64,000 nucleotides of DNA from Linanthus parryae (GCA_023055425.1 JALGPY010000002.1:142411927-142475926); one strand, 5' to 3'; numbered from the stretch's first letter, positions 45,745 to 59,877 are shown. Notes: a model not told the origin generated them from the sequence alone. Program-made: numbers and translations.

Positions 45745-48700
45745 CCTACCCCCTTAATTTATTACAGGAAACCTGACCTACTCTTCTTAACCTTTCCTAA
45801 CCCATTCCAAATTCCTCGTTGGTTTTCTCGCCTTATAGAACATCTCGTATGAATTCTACACTGACTTTGATACAACTAGGTTGCAATTAAAATCCTCCAA
45901 TAGTATTTCTTAATGTCCTTTCGATTGAAAAATATGCTTCTATCAGATTCCTTGCCCTATAAAACGCAATTATACTGATTGCTAGGTCCTTCCTAGGTCC
46001 TAAGAAATAACTTTACTTGGGTTCATTGCCTTGGAACTAATACAAACCCTAACTGAACACCAACTTTTCCTTCCCATCACCTACCTAGGTCACAAGCCCT
46101 AAGAGCTGTATTTCTTCACCTCCGTCCTTGTGACCCCTGGTAGAGTTCCCAGTGATATCTTACTTCCAATGATATACCTCATGTTGTGCTTGTGGCTTCT
46201 AATATCATTTCATCACCCATATTCGTTTGCAAGTATTAATCTCCGGGACTTGGCCCTGCAACTTATTTCCCGGAAACTCTTGTATGTTCTGCTAATCTGG
46301 TTTGATATAATCATTTTCTTAACTCATCGGTAATCTCTGGGCAGCACACCTACTCATTGGTAATCCTTACAATCCCTAGTAAATATGGATAATATAGAGG
46401 AACAGCGTGATATTCCAGAGTTTTACCGACTCTATATCAATTTCATTTACTCAATCCTTGCCACTGACACTCAATCCCTTACTATTAACCATTCCATTAT
46501 GAACTTACTCATATAGGGCCCCAAATCCTTACTCTCAACTACGATTATCAACCCACTAGGCATAATTTTCCCCTGAGTTCTCATCAGTAACCATCCCCCT
46601 TCCTCCCGCATGTATTCCAGCATGGCCCTTATACATCCACGGACCCTCCTTAAAGTTCACTTCCTTTTATTTCTATGAACGGTTGATCTCATCATCCTCT
46701 ATCACCTGTTAATTACTACTCCCATATGCAATCGTTATAATACTTTGGTGCCATATGCATCGAACAACTCTTTCAACCTCCGCCATACACTTACTAAATT
46801 CCCTCTCATGCTTGTCCCTCAAATTATCCGAGTCTTTTGTTTTTCCCCTGATTTTCTATTCCAGCTAAACCTTTTACATCTCACCTAAAAAATCCTTTCT
46901 ATTGTTAAGTATCTTATTCAAACCTTTCTATGTTCCTACTTCCCAATGTAGCATCTCAGAGAAACCTATTACCTAAAATTCATACCTCTACATAACTTAT
47001 TTAGATCATCTCCTCATGTGTTACTCAGTTATCGGTCATTCCTAAACACTCTTTTAACAATACCTTAGTAGCGTAACCATTTTGGTTATATCTTATCCTC
47101 CCTAATCCTTCTAGATACTTTACCCTATCCCGATATACATCCATAGCAATCTTCGATGCACTGTCTAAAGACAACTACCATGTTTCATTCTACTCTCACT
47201 TTGTATTTCTATGCATGATCTCCTGCTCTTTATGCTTGTCTTAGCCTTCCCTTAACACCCTGAATACAGGCCCGAATCACTTTACAGTTTCACTATAACT
47301 ATTCATCATTCCCGCATTAAGAGTATAACCTCTCGCAAATATGCAACAATTCGCATTCCATATATCAGCATGCCGATAACATTCCCTCATCCCTCACTAC
47401 TTCACTAGTCCTTGAACACTATAGACCATTCTAACTTATGCCTTACTCCTAGAGTCTCCCAGTTTTGACATCAGCCCGATATACACCCATAACAATCCTT
47501 AACATACGGACTAGAGTCACCCGCATTGATTTCTTCTTCCACGCCTATTTACCCAATGCTTTACTTTCTTATACTTTTATCACTTTCACACCTTGTCATG
47601 AAATATTTTAAGGTTACACAATACATCTCCCTCACTACTCCGTCCACGATCCATCCATTTTCCTTTCCTGTGTACCATCGCCTCATATGTAGTCCCTTCA
47701 CTACACTTATAACCTTATAAATAACAATTTCCCCATAGCCTGGCCCCTCTCACATAGGACCTAACCCTGTCATTTATCCTCTATCTCTACTTCAACCTCT
47801 CCTGGCTCCCCATCAAACTTCATCATCCACAATGTCTGACCTTTCATGCCAAAATATTGTGAACCCTTGTCCTATAACACTTAAAATTTACAATGTAGAC
47901 TCCCTTATCATCACATACCCTAATCCCATCAGTACAGTTCTCTTATGTAAAAATCATTCAAAATCCTCACACAATCTGATATATGACAATCTGATATATG
48001 ACAATCTTTCTACCAGGCCCATAAATTCCGCATATAATTTTACACAAATTTCTCTCGAAACCTATCAAACACATTGCTTTCCGATGTCCTGACGATCCTA
48101 ATTTCCTTATGACATATATAACAACCTATCTCAAGCCTCTTCCGGACACGATCCTTACCTATTTCTATATCCCATTCCAAGAGCATACCTGGGAGATATT
48201 CTTACCCTCCTAATTATTTCATAAACCTTCCTATACTTCCTCAAAAATCCTCAGATACATGTATTCTCATCTCATAATTTCTCCACATTCTAATATTACG
48301 TATTTTTATATAAACCTCGTTGTGTATGCTAGCGACCCCAAGCTATTACTTACTTGGTTATGCATGAGGTTCTTATTAAAACCTAGGATGCCTGGCAAGG
48401 TCATCATAAAATAAGATTGTACACCTACTTAATTCCTTCAATTCCTACCCAGCTAAGGATTTTTTCAACGATATTCTCTACGAAAACAACATCTTATAAT
48501 CACAAGCAAGCCTCTTGGATGACATAACGAATATCCACAAGTAATATTTTTGATATACTAGTATATTTTATGTGTCTGATACACCACGACATTATCTTAT
48601 TGAGTTCCCAATCATTTCGGTATCAACATCATCCACGTAATATCTCCATATCTAATGTTTCATCTCCAAAATATGCAACTTCACCTTAGCACGCCAAGAA

Positions 48701-48900
48701 ATGCAATAGCTGTGGATCTCAGCCTGAGATTCCAACCACTTATGCATATTTGGCATAGCATGCACACATAGAACTCTCATCATTTCTCTTCCCAACCATC
48801 CTATTACTGTTTTGGACTTGTTTCCTATCCATTTTTTATTTTGAATACACTATCCACCAATTATTTTGACTTTGTAATGTTGTCCTTTCACAAAACCAAA
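45745..48900 (-). mobile_element. Gypsy-like remnant D, internal region without coding frames
   Basis: The plus strand is strikingly poor in G and rich in C/T, so the minus strand is purine-rich, as retrotransposon internal regions usually are. No domain is recognisable in any frame. It is assigned because it ends at a minus-strand tRNA-Met primer site (48,901-48,912) and an LTR edge. It is either a heavily decayed element or a large non-coding derivative. Copia B appears to have inserted at its left edge. Confidence 0.5.
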
Positions 48901-48912
48901 GCTCTAATACCA
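48901..48912 (-). other. Primer binding site of remnant D
   Basis: Minus strand TGGTATTAGAGC, one base from the initiator-tRNA-Met complement, 2 bp from the LTR edge TGTAACACCCCC (plus strand, 48,915). Confidence 0.7.
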
Positions 48913-48914
48913 TA

Positions 48915-49653
48915 TGTAACACCCCCATCCTGGAGTCCAGGAAAACTACACTTGGATCCCCCAGACTCTCTAGAGATGCACGAAAATGCTAGAGTGCACG
49001 AAAATACTCATCAAGGAGTCTAAGCCTAACAATCTGTTACATGACCGAATTAAAGAAACAGGAATTAAAGAAAATTAAAATTATAGCTTGTATATATACT
49101 GATTAGTTAATACTCTAAGTGATAACCTGCTTCTAGGTCTCCCGCGTACTCACTTGCTAAGTATAGAAGGCAGCGACGTCACGACATGAGTTTAGAACAA
49201 CCAAATTAGATTTCAGAAAGCAATATATATACACATTTATGGAAACGAATAACATGTACTTGTAATGTAGATGCCCAATAAATTGAGCCACGCCATATAG
49301 TAAAAGAAACATTATACCATTAACTTCAATCATCCGTAACGCAGTTCAGACGAATCCATATTCATTTCCCAATTCATGTATCACCCATTAATCCATCAAG
49401 ATCGACAAGACCTTAAGTGCACACACCCCCTACTAGATCGTCAGTCGAGAGAGTAGTACTAGTTGCCTACAGTTTTGAGCTAGCAATGTACCGACTATAA
49501 GCCAGTAGACCGGGTCCCATAAGTGTCCGCCACCGCAGCTGCAAGACGTCTAGAGACTACGGTAACCATACAAAGGTCTAGGGTACATGAACCAATTCTT
49601 AAAAAAAATATTTAAGACCGTCAAGAACAGTACCTATACTTACTTGTTTCATG

Positions 49654-49724
<71 letters not shown>

Positions 49725-50830
49725 TCAGCCTATTGTTTACCAAGATCTTAGTATGTCATACTCAAAACCACTTGCATATGTCTAATCCAGTAAAGCTCAA
49801 TAGTAAATAAGCATTCATATTCTTACCTGGTATCCTGCCTATTATTCCGGATCAGCGACGATGACCTCCCTATCCCGGCAATCTCTACACTTTCAAATGT
49901 ACATATACTATCCGTACATGTCCTCAAGAGTGAGGTTGAATGCATGAAAATGTCATTTAGACTTACTAGTCCCAAATTACCATTTTCTCTTGCCAACTCA
50001 ATCTTTTTAGATCAGTCATTGGCTGTTCCGGAACACTTACTTATGCTCTATTGGCAAGTTTCATATGTCTCATAAGTCACCAAGGTTCCTACTTAAGATC
50101 GACTCTCAAGTTCTAACTATTTACACTCAAGTGCCTGAAGTTTTATAACATTTTATTTTAGTCCCTGATTGATCCTGAACTCCTCAAACAAGTGAAACTG
50201 TACCCAACAATATGAAATTGTAATTTTAACAATCTCAGGTAGTGATCGTGTCGAAAACTACAACTTTTAGTTATTTGCGCTAAGGCCCTTAAGTTTTGCA
50301 ATAACTTTAGAAAGACTCCTACACAGTTGACTTGGTCAACGTTAGCTTAGAATAGCTTGTTAAAATTCCACATATCCATGTAAGACTTGTAGAGAACTCG
50401 AAGACATTCATTCCATCTTAACACAACTTATATGTGAATTATAATTTTTCCTTGAATTTCTAGAAAGGCAAACTTTGTCAAAATTGACCCTTAGACCAGA
50501 AATGTGATTCTGAAGAACTTTTGTGACAGACGCTAAGGCTATAAATGCCGTTTTGAAGGTTAGATTTGAAAGTCAAAGATTGGCGACTTATCTGCCAACT
50601 TTACAGCTAATTTTCGATCAAGTGAGAGGGAGATATGAAAATTTGATAGCATGGTCTTTAAAATGATAGTCCAAGGATTCCAGTAATTGTTCGAGACTTA
50701 GGAAAATTCAAGAGTTCTGCACGAGTTCAAAGCTTCAACTGGCTTGATTTGTGAGAAATCTGTCACAAGTTCGAACATGGCTCCGAGACGATGATTTGAA
50801 TTATTTACTATTAACTTTACAGAGAAGAAA
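48915..50830 (-). repeat. LTR of remnant D (outer edge uncertain)
   Basis: The edge next to the primer site reads ...GGGGGTGTTACA on the minus strand, as in Tekay/Del-type chromovirus LTRs. The far edge is not identifiable by eye; 50,830 is only where Athila-like sequence takes over. It contains an (AT)n run. Confidence 0.4.
49657..49722. repeat. (AT)n microsatellite
   Basis: About 33 uninterrupted AT dinucleotides. Confidence 0.95.
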
Positions 50831-51059
50831 GAAAAACAATGTGTCCTCAAGTATTCGAGATGTTACGCTATTTGAAATTGGTTGTTCATTCTCACATTAT
50901 ACTTGGAATATTTTCGGCATTTGCTAACAACGAACAACGAGAAGAAGCCTACTTTGAGGTCAGATTCAATGCACTTGGAGCCAACATAAGGATTTCAAAA
51001 TAACATGAAAGTTACAGAGGGTAAAACAGGGAACAAGTTGCTGAAGTCAACAGGCTAGA

Positions 51060-53010
51060 GAATGAAATGAATGCAGCCAACGCTCTTAAAGTAATAGCAA
51101 GGAAATAAGTGGAAGAACCTAGAGTGTGTATGGTAGCATTAGCCGCACAAGTCATGGCCGCACATAATGCACCTCCACCGCCACCGATTCCACCGAATAA
51201 AAAAGAAAGAGTGCAAGAGGAATTCTAGAGTTTCACAATTTCAGCGTGATTAAAGGCACTTACCAACCAGCCATTCAATTCCTTCGTATGGACGTGAGGA
51301 CCTATGAACTCTTGAGTTCACTAATACAAATGACTCAAAGGGATTATCAGTTTAGTGGAAATCCATAGAAAGCTCACACAGATTGCAAGAACTTCTCAGA
51401 TACAGAATACCGGGGAAGAAGTCATTAAAATGATAATTTTTTTCCATTGTCTCTGATAGACAAAACCAAGGATTGGCTGGATTTTCTTCCAAGGCATTCT
51501 CTCTACACACGGGACCAAGTAACAAATGAGTTCCTAACCGATGCATTGTATTGTTAACTCTTTCCAAGAAGAAGACGAAGCATCCGGTGAAGCTTGGAAT
51601 ACGTTCCACAACATTCTTAGCAAGTGGCAAAGACATGGAGAGACGGTGTACAAATTGATGCACTACTTTAACATTTCTCTATAAAAAGGAATTTTCTAAA
51701 GAACTTGATAATTTAGGATAAGGAAATTTCATGGGATTGGGTCCAGAAACAGCAAGAGACATATTGGACGAAGGGAAGAGAGAGAAACAATGAAGTCTGA
51801 CATTTGCCGCATACAAAGGTCAACCAAGGATGGAGCCACACTGAATCACTTAGAGTCTATAAGTGCAAAAATTGCATCACTAACCATTGCTCTCTACAAA
51901 TATAATCGAACTGCAGAAGTTAAGTCCATTGAACAAAGCACCGTTGAGGATGACTATGGAATTGAGGACGTGAATTATGTGGGTCAACGTTAGTCATACA
52001 GTGGGCAATACTAAAATTAGAACCGCCAACATCCAAACATGATTTGGAGAAATCCAAACAATGTACCAACCCCCGTACCCAATATTCTGGAAACAAGCTC
52101 TACAACCACAACAAGCTCAGCCACAAGCAACTCCATATTTTGTGAGAGTACTCAACAAGATGAGCAATAAGCAAGCCAAATAGAACCATTGAATTTGATC
52201 TATTTACACGGTCACTAAGCCGAATGAGAATGTCAACGCACTAAAATTGAGAAGTGTATTGGAAACTCATGATCCACCATATCCATCACGTCCAATAGCA
52301 GAGCAATCGAAGTTAACCAAAAGAGAATTTATCGGGGATGATGATGGAGAAGTTGTTGAGACTACTCTATAAGAAAGGAACGAAAGAAGAAAAGAGGGAA
52401 GCAAGAGGGATGGGGCCAATCACCAATGTACCATTTCCGAAGCAAGTATGCAAAGAAGAGGATCGAGTCTTTGAAAGATTTGTGCATTTGTTGAAGCATC
52501 TTAAAAATAAAAATCCATTCGGGAAATTCCTCACCCAAATGCCAAGGTATAAGAAGTTCCTTAAGGAGATTCTCTATGGGAAGCGAAGCTTTTATAACAA
52601 CGAAAAGGTAAAAGTAACAGAGGCTTGTAGTGTCATGATCAAAAGGGAAATTCCAAAGTTGAATGATCTAAGATGTATTCTTTTCACATGTTCATTGGGA
52701 GATACAATGAAGGTAAAATCACTACGTGATTTAGGTTCTAGTGTTAATTTTGTGACATTAACACCATTTAACCAATTGGTTATTGGAATCCCAAGTCCAT
52801 GACGAGTTTTTTTATAAATCATGGACCAGTCATTGGTGCTAGCATCGAGATATATCGAAACCTTCTAGTTCAGGTCGTAGAGTTGGTATTTCCTTGGATT
52901 TCATCATGGGGTACATTAATGAGGATAGAGATGTGCCCCTCATATTTGGAAAGCCACTCATGAAAACTATGAGAACCATTTTTGATTTTTAGATGGAACA
53001 ACTTACTATT
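51060..53010 (+). pseudogene. gag: Athila-like gypsy gag and protease, decayed
   Basis: Gag text runs through broken frames: ALAAQVMAAHNAPPPPPIPP (51,138 on), then PLSLIDKTKDWLDFLPRHS (about 51,445-51,505), the Athila-type 'FPFSLKDKAKxWLNSLP' block. The protease region (52,338-52,802) has FLTQMPRYKKFLKEILYGKR and then SLRDLGSSVNFVTLTPFNQL, where DLGSSVN is the DLGASIN-type active site of Athila proteases; LIFGKPLM follows near 52,945. Many stops; no RT or integrase follows. The Athila lineage is inferred from these two blocks. Confidence 0.7.
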
Positions 53011-53350
53011 CGGGCTCTTGATAAGAAGATGTTGTCAAGGCATTCCATCTGGAAAAAGAAAATGTTTAGAAATTAGCTACAATTGAGACACATAACAACG
53101 AGCCAACAAGAAAAAGGGCGATCTTATGTAAAAGGAAGAGCCAGATGACCTAATTAATTATACAAGATGTGGTTCATAAAGTGGTACAAAAGATTAAGGA
53201 GAAAAATCTCAAGGAAGAGGCTAGTTGGGCTAATGTGTGATTGGTTTCTTGTATTTTGGTTTTGATGGTTTTTGATATTGTCAATGTAATCATAATACGT
53301 AAGACGTGTTATACATCTCGACTTATTTTGTTTGCACTTTTCTTGTCACC

Positions 53351-53351
53351 G

Positions 53352-53425
<74 letters not shown>
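53351..53425. repeat. Compound (GC)n(AC)n(AT)n microsatellite
   Basis: GC x5, then AC x14, then AT to 53,425. Alternating purine-pyrimidine throughout, so it can adopt non-B (Z-type or cruciform) DNA. Confidence 0.95.
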
Positions 53426-53429
<4 letters not shown>

Positions 53430-53439
53430 AGGGTTATCA

Positions 53440-55057
53440 ATTCTTCTGAAGCAAGAAATGAGTAGACACACAAACGTGGACACTCTGAAAAGAATATGGA
53501 AGCATGTGGAGAAGAGCATGGAGTTCTAATAGTTCTAAAGATATTCTCATTCACTTGGGAATATTATATTAAATAGAGGCCACATTCATGTCATGATAAT
53601 TTCATGTATTGGTTATGTTGATGTTTGTGATGTTTTACTAGATGATAAACGAGACAATAATGTAAGAAGGATCATTCAATCGAAATTCCTCAATCGATTA
53701 GAATAGATTAGTTAATGAGGTTAACTAAAAGGAAATAATTTGTAGAACTCAAATATAAAGTTACAACCTTCCTTTGCTTCACACTTGTCAATACCTCGAT
53801 CAATTACTTGTACGCTTTCTAAAGGTACCTTTATTTATCATAGAATGACACAATGTCATAAGAAGGTAATGTGCATGAGCGATTAGTTTTGAATATGACT
53901 CTCATTTTACTTTATTTTCATAGGATCGTCCGAGGTATGTATCGCCGGTATATGTAATCTCGATACAAAAAATGAATAAAATTTTATTATAAGAGCGTAT
54001 TATATAACAGAATCAAAATTGAATTAAAAAAATGATCATATAGTAGTATTCTTACATTTGTATTTATTTAGTCTTTGTCATTGGCATGGCCAACATTAAA
54101 CCCCAACGTCCGTCATAAACACCACCATCACGTTTTTTTCTAGCACGTTAGATTTCTTACGTGTACTTCTCAAAGAACACGTATAATTTTTTTACATCAA
54201 CGCTCTTATCGGATGATAGAAATATAAGTTACAGAATACATATTCGGGAATACATGGCTGAATACTTTTGAAAATATTTCTATTAACATAATGTATTAGA
54301 ATTATATTATATGTATATTGCCGACAAGGGTAATCTCAAAATAATAAACATAATAAAATTTAATTAAAATAATGTTATTTTAAGAAACAATTCATGGGAA
54401 CTTTATTATATTTGTATTCCTTCACTATTCGAGATTTCTACGGTGCACGGCTACCAAATCCACCATAACCATAAGCCACATCCAACTTTTCATGCAATAG
54501 AATTTTTCACCTCTATCATTTGTACTTCATTTTTCTCAGACAACATGTAAAATTCTTCAACTTCAGCGTACTTGTAGGATTATTATTATAAAATATGAAT
54601 TGTATAAGATATATTTACAAATATTTTGTGTTAACTCATTTGGTTTTTCTTTTATTGAAGTATGACATTCGATTCTTAATTTTTCATGATATGTTAATGT
54701 TATCTTTTTGCATCAATATGGAAATTGACCAGCTTTTAATGAAATCAATTACTTCACCTAGTAAATACATATCAATCCATTTGTAGCGGGCATCCGTTTT
54801 CTATTAGATATGACATGGCATTCCAAGGAATGTTTTTTATTGGATGTTGCACAAAATGCCATTAAGAAAGACAAATGACACATTTACTCGTAAAGTTGAT
54901 TGACACATGAAAATTGGAGACTAAACCTGGAAACTTTCCTTCTTTTATGCATTATATAGATTGAATCAAGATTTACATGAGATGTATTTGGAAAACACTT
55001 CTTACATGAATAACTAAATTTTGGGTCTTCATCAAAGGTTTACTAAAAAAAGGAAAC
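53440..55057 (+). repeat. Copia C leader, with a diverged tandem duplication
   Basis: The first 400 bp resemble the copia A leader (see 2,600-3,378). Then two diverged direct copies, about 370 bp apart, start at about 53,935 (GTATGTATCGCCGGTATATGTAATCTCG) and 54,311 (GTATATTGCCGACAAGGGTAATCTCA); both run to a GTACTTC...AACA(C/T)GTA block. 54,600-55,057 is AT-rich, with nothing recognisable. Confidence 0.4.
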
Positions 55058-56612
55058 ATGGATCTTTACCAACTAAAAAGATATGTGATAATTTTTTTAT
55101 TAATGGCGAGTTTCCTTAATCAGATAAAAAAGTCCTTGTCAAATATAATAATATATCACAATACTTATACATGTGTATTTCTTGCTGTGATAGATATCGA
55201 TGGCATAAAACTCAAAATCTCGACTTTATTGCTACAATCCATCCTTGACATGGACATGTTGTCTGGAAAAAATTTTATATACTTGTACTTAAATATGAGA
55301 ATTGTTCTCAAACAAGAAAAAACAGCAGGTTGTTACTCCTCCAGTCGCTGCTAATGCCACTAGAGCTGAAACGTATGAACATCATAAGAATACAAATTAT
55401 GCTTTATATGTTGCATGCCTCATGTTAGCTACCTTGAATTCTGCGCTTCAGAAGTAACATGAGAACATGGAGGGTTATGATATGATCATACATTTTCAAA
55501 GGCTCTCTTTCATGAGCAAGGTAGATATGAAATATTTGAAGTGTAAAGTTCTTTGTTCAAAATCAATATTACATATGGAAACCTAGTGGCACCTCAAGTG
55601 CTCAAAATAATGGGGTACATTGAGAATCTTGAGAGGCAGGGACTTCCACTAGGACAAGAGTTTGATACGAATATTATTTTTCAATCATTTCATTTCCGGA
55701 TAATTATAGTGAATTCGTCATGAACTACAACATAAACGATGTTAACAATCCTCTATCAAATTTACTCAATATGTATAGAACAGCGGAATTAAGCATCAAT
55801 AAAGGTAAATGTTAAGTTATATTGATGGTTAAGAATATGGAATACGGCATGAAATTTGACAAAAACTTAAGAGATGAAAGGAAAGTTTGTTGCTAAATCC
55901 AATGATGTTGCCTCAACGAACAAAGGTGGTGTAGATAAGGAAGTCACATGACACAATTCTCTGTGGCTTATCATTAAAAGAGGAACTGTCCAAAATACCA
56001 AGATGAATAGAAGTGAAGAATTGTGAATTCTGACTCAGGTATTTTATATATATATATAAGTCAATATGTCTTCCCTTTCATCATGGGTATGAGATACCGA
56101 ATGTGGATTTCAAATTTATTTAAATGTGCATGACCTATATAGAAGTAGGATATTGAAAAATTGGAAGATATACCTACTCCCGGAAAATAGAGCAAGAGTT
56201 GTTGCATTAGCCACATGAACTTATTATTTTTCTTTACGTTCTGGTAGTATTCAATTAGACAATTACTACTTTGTCCATGCTATGAGCATGAATATTATTT
56301 CAGTTTCTTCTTTGTACAAGAGAGTTTTTCTTATCACCATAAAGGATAAATGTCGTTATTTTTATTTTGGTGATATGTAATATTTTAGTTCACTTTTTCT
56401 AATATAGTTCATATGTCCCTGATCTAGATAATTATATTTATAACAATATTTAAATGAAATGGTATGAAGCCTACTTACCTTTTTCATTGTCGTTTAGGCC
56501 ATATATATGAGAATCACATTTTTAGACTTCATAAGGATTGACTTCTTTACTCGTTTAATTTTGAATCATATGAGACTTGATTGTTGGAAAAAAACTACTC
56601 AATCCCCATACA
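55058..56612 (+). pseudogene. gag: Copia C: gag to integrase start, decayed and truncated
   Basis: LSGKNFIYLYLNMRIVLKQE (55,258 on) matches the copia A gag start. Colinear gag text continues (MEGYDMIIHF near 55,480), then a region matching copia A 4,560-4,740 (the TTTAGGCCATATA and GAATCATATGAGACTTG blocks). The element stops at 56,612, where Tat-2 is inserted. Frames are broken throughout. Confidence 0.7.
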
Positions 56613-56617
56613 CGGGT

Positions 56618-57222
56618 GTAGATAGTGCTTTCCAGACAGGCAATTCTTAGCCACGTGGCGATCATCTAGCACACCTAGCTGTGCTCCACACACACTGGAT
56701 CACCAGCCGCGCTGATCCACGTGTGGGCTCGCATACCACCACACGGAACTTGTAGGGACTTAGTGGTTTGGAGGCTATAGTAAGTTCTGTCGCGCCAAGC
56801 GACAAACAAGCCCATGCGCAACCACTAGTAACTGCTTTGAGATATTTATGGCACGAGCTCCATAAACTCGGTCAACCCGGTCAACCTCGTAACGGTGCCG
56901 GTATACGCGGGTAACGTGTCGTAACGGTCCCTATATACGCGGAGGAAAGTTCCGTTTTGGTTAATCTAATTAATCCTCCATTAATGGGCGCATTAACCCA
57001 CTCCAAAGGTCACAATCTCCGTTATATATAGGATCGTTAACCCTTCCATACAAGGGCGGACTCACCTGAACTACGCGGAAACTCTGCCGAAATCTTGTCT
57101 CTTTCTCTCATACAGTGCTATTGTCTTACTCTCTCCCTACACACAACCTTACACTTCATGTGTTCTTCATATCCCCTACTCTTTGTGTATATTGAATTCT
57201 CTCTGCAGGATTCTCTCGTACA
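56618..57222 (+). repeat. 5' LTR of Tat-2
   Basis: 605 bp, TGTAGATAGTGC to TCTCGTACA. It is clearly homologous to the Tat-1 LTR but diverged, with a different region at about 57,140-57,200. Two GGTCAA cores and a TATATATAGG are kept. Confidence 0.88.
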
Positions 57223-57226
57223 AATT

Positions 57227-57244
57227 TGGTGAACCCGACGTGAA
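57227..57244 (+). other. Primer binding site of Tat-2
   Basis: TGGTGAACCCGACGTGAA, 4 bp after the LTR; one base from the Tat-1 site. Confidence 0.75.
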
Positions 57245-57264
57245 ACATACAATTGCAAGCAACC

Positions 57265-59877
57265 ATGTCTCATGAAGATGATGTCAGTAACAGATCGCCA
57301 TCTACGGAGACCACCTCGGGAGAGGAGACCCGTCACACTCCTACGGCCGCCGGTGAGTCCCCGACATTAGAAGCCTTGAACGCCACCATCCAGAATCAGG
57401 CAAAGGCTCTTAAGGCTCAATCCGCACAGATGGAATGGATAATGGCCATTCTGGGTACCCTTGCCCCGAATCCCACATCGGCCGCTGCTGCCTCTCAGGG
57501 AGGAGGAGCCTCCACCACTCAAGGGATTGGGGTGACACTCGCGCCACCTAACCCTAACCTGCAAACCCCATCGGCGACGGCGCAGTTGCCCTTAGTTCAG
57601 GGGCAAACAGCTCAAATATTGCCTCTTGCCACTCATACTCCCCAACCGCCAACTCTGGTACCCAATCCGTCTTCACAATACCCCTTGCCTCCCCCGCCGG
57701 CAACGTGGGGAAACGTGAATTCACAGTACGTTCCCAGCCCGATCGCGGCATACGTGTCGCCTCCACCTGCAACAACCCTTCCTCCTCCTGCTGGGGGAAG
57801 TGCACCGGAGTGCATGACATTGCTGCAGCGGCTCATGGAAACTTTCTTAGCAAACCAACCGTTCGCTGATACCATCATCCCGAAGGTTGACAACGATCCC
57901 CCTATCCCACGCGAGATCTACCTCATGCCTAACCCTGCCGGGTACAAGGCTCCTAAATGGGACAAGTTCGAGGATGTCAACGGAAATGCCCACGAGCATG
58001 TCATGCGTTTGATCGATGTGATGGGGCCAAATGGGGCTGATCCCAAGTTGCTGATGCGCGAGTTCCCGAAATCTCTGGGAAACGTGGCTTACAAGTGGTA
58101 CAGGACGTTAGAGGCTGGATCTGTGAAGACTTTGGACGACCTGGTCCAGAAGTTCTATACCAAATTCTTCCAGGTGGAAGAAAAGGTGAAGATGATTCAT
58201 CTCTCTCGCATGTACCAGAAGCGCGAGGAGGACGGAGTGACATTCATCAAGAAGTTGAGAACCAAGTCCTTGGAATGCAGAGATGAAGTGCTTGAGGGCA
58301 GACTCATGGTAATATGTCTGCAAGGCATGCGAGACGAGTACAAAGGTATGCTTATCAACCTACAGACTCCTACATTCTCGAAGTTAATCGAATGCACAAA
58401 TAATATAGAGCCTATAGTGGAGAGGCAAAAGAAGAAACACGCCCCTGAACGATCCCCGAGTGGAACTACCTTTAAAATTTGAAGGTTCAGCTACAAGAGG
58501 GGGCGCGAAGCTGAGGTTAATACAGTTTCGCCACAAAAGTAGCCTAGGGTTACAAACTTGGATGCGCCACCTCTACCCTGTTCGGTGGAGGAAGCGATGG
58601 ACTTGTGCAAGCAATGGCGTAAGGATGGTATCTTGCCGCCACTCGAAAGGATACCCTCCAACGAGATGATGAGGGACCCAAAGTGGTGCGAATGCCACAG
58701 AAAGATTATGCATCCCACGGATGACTGCAAGAAGCTCAGGAACATGGTGAGCCGAAAGATGAAAGATGGTGAGTTGATAGTCAGCGACCAGAGGCAGGAT
58801 GTGCGAAATAATCCACTGCCTACCCATGCGGAGCAAGAGCCGAAGGGCAAAGAGGTTGCCATAATCGCGATAATGGACCTCGAAGAGATTGTAGAAGATG
58901 GTCTACCCATCGTTTCTGAAGTCTACAACGAGGAGGACTACAGCATAGACACGGAGGACGAACGTGCCGAGCGGATGAAAGGGTCGCACGGGTTCAGCGG
59001 GTTCTTCGATGAAATGAAATTTTTGGAGAAATTCCAGAAGGAAATGACAAAGGCGATCCTAAGGATAGCTGAAGACTACTAGGAGGATATCGTGGTTTCC
59101 AATGGGAAGGTTGTCAGAGCATCCCGCTCCACGGAAAAATTCATAACCTTCTCCGCAAGCGACAAAAGGACAGACGCGAGCCACCAGAAGCCTTTGTACG
59201 TGTCTGCAGTAATCAATGGTGTCGAGTTCAAACGAGCATTTATCGACGGAGGAGCGGCAGTTAACGTGGTCTCGCTTAACACTCTGCAGTTGGCGGGACT
59301 CCCGGAGCAGAAGATCGTTAGACGTCCATCCCCGCTGATGGGGTTTGGAAGCGACTCCAGGATGACGATAGGATGGATCCGTCTGGTTGTCCAGATTGGC
59401 AAAATTAAGTGTTCAGCCAAATTTTATGTCATCGATGCGAACACTACGTATCACATGATCATCGGCCGGTCCTGGATTCATCGCTTTGATGCAGTCCCCT
59501 CAACAGCTCATCAGGTGATGAAAGCTATTTGGAATGACAAAGTAGTGGAGATACCAGCCTCGGTAAACCATTTCAATCTGGATGAAGTGCACCTCTCCGA
59601 GGCGTTATGGTTCACTGAAATGGCAGATGAGCAAACGCCAGGGCCGTTTAACCCCACTCCTTTGCCTCGATGGGAGGACATCAAGTATCAGTCGCCCGCA
59701 GGAGTGATGGTGACAAGGGAGGAGGCCAAGGAAAAGTCATCTGCGCGAGAAGCGGCCCCACGGATTGCTTACCAAAGAAAGAATGTTTACACCCTGAAAA
59801 GGATAGCAAAACATGACCCCGAAGGCAAAGAGATAGAAAGCTTCTACGCTAACGGTAAGAAATGCTACCGCATATGA
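57265..59877 (+). pseudogene. gag: Tat-2 gag-protease with three nonsense codons
   Basis: ATG at 57,265 (MSHEDDVSNRSP). The gag core is intact for about 405 codons (KWDKFEDVNGNAHEHVM, YKWYRTLEAGSVKT, FYTKFFQVEEK). Then TGA at 58,480, TAG near 58,540 and TAG at 59,080 interrupt it; Tat-1 has sense codons at all three. The zinc finger lost in Tat-1 is present (WCECHRKIMHPTDDC, near 58,685-58,730). Protease: FIDGGAAVNVVS (59,239 on) and MIIGRSWI. The frame ends with TGA at 59,875, as in Tat-1. Confidence 0.88.
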
